From CAYMEV01 sp964389675 [NCBI: uncultured Candidatus Sumerlaeota bacterium] (GTDB taxonomy: Bacteria > CAYMEV01), in NCBI GenBank assembly GCA_964389675.1, contig CAYMEV010000006.1, forward strand, positions 45,092-109,091: 64,000 bases of DNA, read 5' to 3'. Positions 62,088-64,000 of this stretch are shown in pieces. The position numbers were made by a program, and so were the translations under genes. The notes under the pieces were generated by a model. That model had not been told where the DNA came from and searched no databases. It saw nothing but the letters and a program-made list of their open reading frames with translations. Position 1 is the stretch's first letter. Every line of letters starts with the position of its first letter.

Positions 62088-63746
62088 TCAAAAGTGATCA
62101 GAGATAGTAAGATCCGTATATAAGATATATGCATATGCTCTGTCAGGTACTGATGATCCAAGCCTTCGCAGAGGATTGTAGGGCGTGTCTTTTATTTTAA
62201 TGTATATGACAGCCATAGTGAATATCATTGCAAGGACAATTATAAGGAAAAGTATCAGGCAACCGCGGTTTTTCTTTCCTTTTTCCTGTTTCGGCTTCTT
62301 CCTGGGAACTGTTTCTCTGACAGGCTTTTTTTCCTGTGCTGAGTCTATCGGCCTTGTAGATACAATCTCTTCGCTGTCTGGTTTATCATCCTGCTTCTCA
62401 GCAGGAATGATATCCTCTTTAATTTCCCTGAGCTCCTCAGGCTGATAGATCTGGTCTTCAGTAGGTTCATCACTGACAAGGGTTTTAGTGTATTTAATGA
62501 CTGAAGAACCCAGAATAATCCTGTCATCAGGATGCAGATATGCTTCTGTCACAGGCCTGTCATTTATAAAAACCCCATTGGCACTTTCTGTATCCCTTAT
62601 CAGTGCTTTCCCTTCAATAAGCTCGAGTACTGCATGGCTTCCTGATACCATCGGGTCATTAATGATTATATCAGTGTTCTTCCTGCCGACAGATGTTGGA
62701 GATTTAGTAATTGTAAAGCTTTTACCCCTGTCTTCTCCTGATAAGACCAGGAGAATATGATCAGGAAATTCCTGCTTCAATCTGGTTTCTTCATCATCTT
62801 TAGAAATATTCTCCTTTTCATCCTTAAAGTCATCTAAAAGATAATGCCCGCACTTTGCACAGAATTTATCATCAGGATCTGCATTATTGCCGCATTTGGA
62901 ACAGGTTCTTGTATTCAAAGCGCTTTCTGATACTGTACTGTCAATATCAGGCCCCTCTGAATCCAGCCCCGAAGAGGCAATTTTATAGAGCAGTTCTGTT
63001 GAGCCAATAGTGATCATGTCCCCTGGAGATATCCTGCATTCACCTATTTTAACCCCATCCAGAAATACCCCGTTAACACTTTCAAGATCCCTTAAAACTA
63101 CATTTTCCTCATTTATCTCAATGCTTGCATGCTTTGCTGATACTTTAGGATCATTAATATTAATATCCGCCTTCTTTCTGCCTAAAATGTTAATCTTCTT
63201 ATTCAGCGCTATGACAGTTCCCCTGTTCTTCCCGGAGACTATTTCCAGCAGGTTGACTGTTTTAGCTTCATTCCCCCCTGAATCAATTAGGCTGTTCTCC
63301 ATCACAGTATTTTCAGGCTCCTCCCCGGTGATCACATCCTCTTCTTTCTTATACTCCAGGATCGTCTCACCGAGCCTGATCTTGTCCTGATCTGATAATA
63401 CAGCCTCCATAACCCTCTTCCCATTATGGAAGGTACCGTTTGAGCTTCCAAGATCCTTAATTATTGCTTTATCGCCGGAGATCTCAAGACTTGCATGCTT
63501 TCCGGATATTTTTGAATCATTTATAATTATGTCAGCATCCTTTCTTCCTATAATAATCCTGGGTTTCTCCAATTTAAAAATTTTTCCATGCTCTTCTCTG
63601 TTCATAATTTTTAGAGAATGAAGAAATACAGTCTGTCTGGCCTTACCTTCAGGTTCAGCATTTGCTGCATCCCAGCCGCATTTTGAACAGAATCTGTTCC
63701 CCTTTTCAATGATATTGCCGCAATTTCCGCAAATATTATTTTCCAT
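62088..63746 (-). CDS. Triple FHA-domain, double zinc-ribbon membrane protein
   Basis: I choose ATG 63746 (552 residues), 8 bases after AAAGGAG. Order: zinc ribbon 1 (CGNCG...FCSKCG), FHA1 (GRKDADIIIND, GKHASLEI, GSSNGTFHNG), FHA2 (GRKKADININD, AKHASIEI, ESVNGVFLDG), zinc ribbon 2 (CSKCG...FCAKCG), FHA3 (GRKNTDIIIND, GSHAVLEL, ESANGVFIND), a charged linker, and a single C-terminal helix (GCLILFLIIVLAMIFTMAVIY). The FHA domains should bind phosphothreonine peptides made by Ser/Thr kinases such as the one at 31 kb. A short periplasmic tail follows. Confidence 0.9.
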   Translation of the reverse strand: MENNICGNCGNIIEKGNRFCSKCGWDAANAEPEGKARQTVFLHSLKIMNREEHGKIFKLEKPRIIIGRKDADIIINDSKISGKHASLEISGDKAIIKDLGSSNGTFHNGKRVMEAVLSDQDKIRLGETILEYKKEEDVITGEEPENTVMENSLIDSGGNEAKTVNLLEIVSGKNRGTVIALNKKINILGRKKADININDPKVSAKHASIEINEENVVLRDLESVNGVFLDGVKIGECRISPGDMITIGSTELLYKIASSGLDSEGPDIDSTVSESALNTRTCSKCGNNADPDDKFCAKCGHYLLDDFKDEKENISKDDEETRLKQEFPDHILLVLSGEDRGKSFTITKSPTSVGRKNTDIIINDPMVSGSHAVLELIEGKALIRDTESANGVFINDRPVTEAYLHPDDRIILGSSVIKYTKTLVSDEPTEDQIYQPEELREIKEDIIPAEKQDDKPDSEEIVSTRPIDSAQEKKPVRETVPRKKPKQEKGKKNRGCLILFLIIVLAMIFTMAVIYIKIKDTPYNPLRRLGSSVPDRAYAYILYTDLTISDHF

Positions 63747-63940
63747 AACCATTCTCCTTTCAGCCTCTAATTATCGGACTGCCTTTCATAAAGATACTGT
63801 CACGTTCTCTTATACAATCTCTAATTTATTATACAGCATTTGCTGAAAAAAATTAAATCTTTTATACTGTATGCTGATGGATACTTTTGCAGCCTTTTAA
63901 CTAAATCTATAATATAATATGCTCAGAAGAAATTATTTTT

Positions 63941-64000
63941 AAACTTTTTTTGTTTAACAGACATAATGTTAAACTTTTTTTGTTTAACAGACATAATGTT
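63941..64000. repeat. Perfect 30-bp tandem repeat at the window end
   Basis: 63941-63970 and 63971-64000 are identical 30-mers (aaactttttttgtttaacag...). Across the join GTTAAAC-T7-GTTTAAC makes a hairpin. The array may continue past the window. Confidence 0.9.

Noticed and set aside
63941-64000. CRISPR array
   Set aside because: The two repeats are directly adjacent, with no spacer between them, and no cas genes are in the window.

Overview
The window is AT-rich DNA from a diderm (Gram-negative-type) bacterium. Evidence for two membranes: several Sec- and lipobox-bearing exported proteins, two predicted outer-membrane beta-barrels, and a LolD/FtsX/LolA-like/porin operon. I cannot name the phylum. 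The mix of GWxTD lipoprotein, dockerin proteases, gingipain-type protease, SpoIIE phosphatases, and an iron-sulfur flavoprotein beside formate-tetrahydrofolate ligase fits an anaerobic or facultative environmental or candidate-phylum lineage, possibly spirochaete-like. That placement is inference. I found no rRNA, tRNA, CRISPR, insertion sequence or phage genes.

Layout. 1-7.5 kb (+): the end of a peptide-transporter binding protein, a TetR regulator, a TalC-type transaldolase, a GWxTD lipoprotein, the catalytic chain of methylmalonyl-CoA mutase, a MetRS-beta-like tRNA-binding protein and an XPB-like helicase. 7.5-12.7 kb (-): an ankyrin/beta-lactamase-fold exported protein, a TraB/GumN lipoprotein and fhs. 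12.8-14.8 kb (+): an NfeD/flotillin pair. 14.9-19.8 kb (-): a kelch-type secreted protein, then an operon of CPA2 antiporter, EIIA/PII-like fusion and esterase lipoprotein. 20-24 kb (+): YggT, a subtilase with a C-terminal propeller, and a YprB-like exonuclease. 24.1-30.6 kb (-): a MarR/methyltransferase pair sharing an operator, a beta-lactamase-fold protein, a hemerythrin remnant, and an opine-dehydrogenase/MFS/amidohydrolase operon.

31-35 kb (+) is an overlapping three-gene signalling operon: an active Ser/Thr kinase fused to a degenerate PP2C domain, an intact Cache-HAMP-PP2C phosphatase, and a STAS protein. It looks like a partner-switching module in which a eukaryotic-type kinase, not an RsbW-type kinase, may phosphorylate the STAS protein. 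35.1-39.1 kb (-) carries two proteases with N-terminal dockerins flanking a beta-barrel. 39.2-42.3 kb holds an SGNH-like protein, two small membrane proteins and an iron-sulfur flavoprotein. 42.6-47.7 kb (+) is a five-gene ABC/LolA-like/porin export operon.

48-56.5 kb (-): a large gingipain-family protease with tandem repeats, thiM-thiE, a GyrI-like protein, a BLUF-EAL light-regulated c-di-GMP phosphodiesterase and an EamA transporter. 56.7-60.1 kb (+): an unknown small protein, an alpha/beta hydrolase and oligopeptidase B. 60.2-63.7 kb (-): a GNAT acetyltransferase, an FrsA-like hydrolase and a triple-FHA zinc-ribbon membrane protein. The window ends in a perfect 30-bp tandem repeat.
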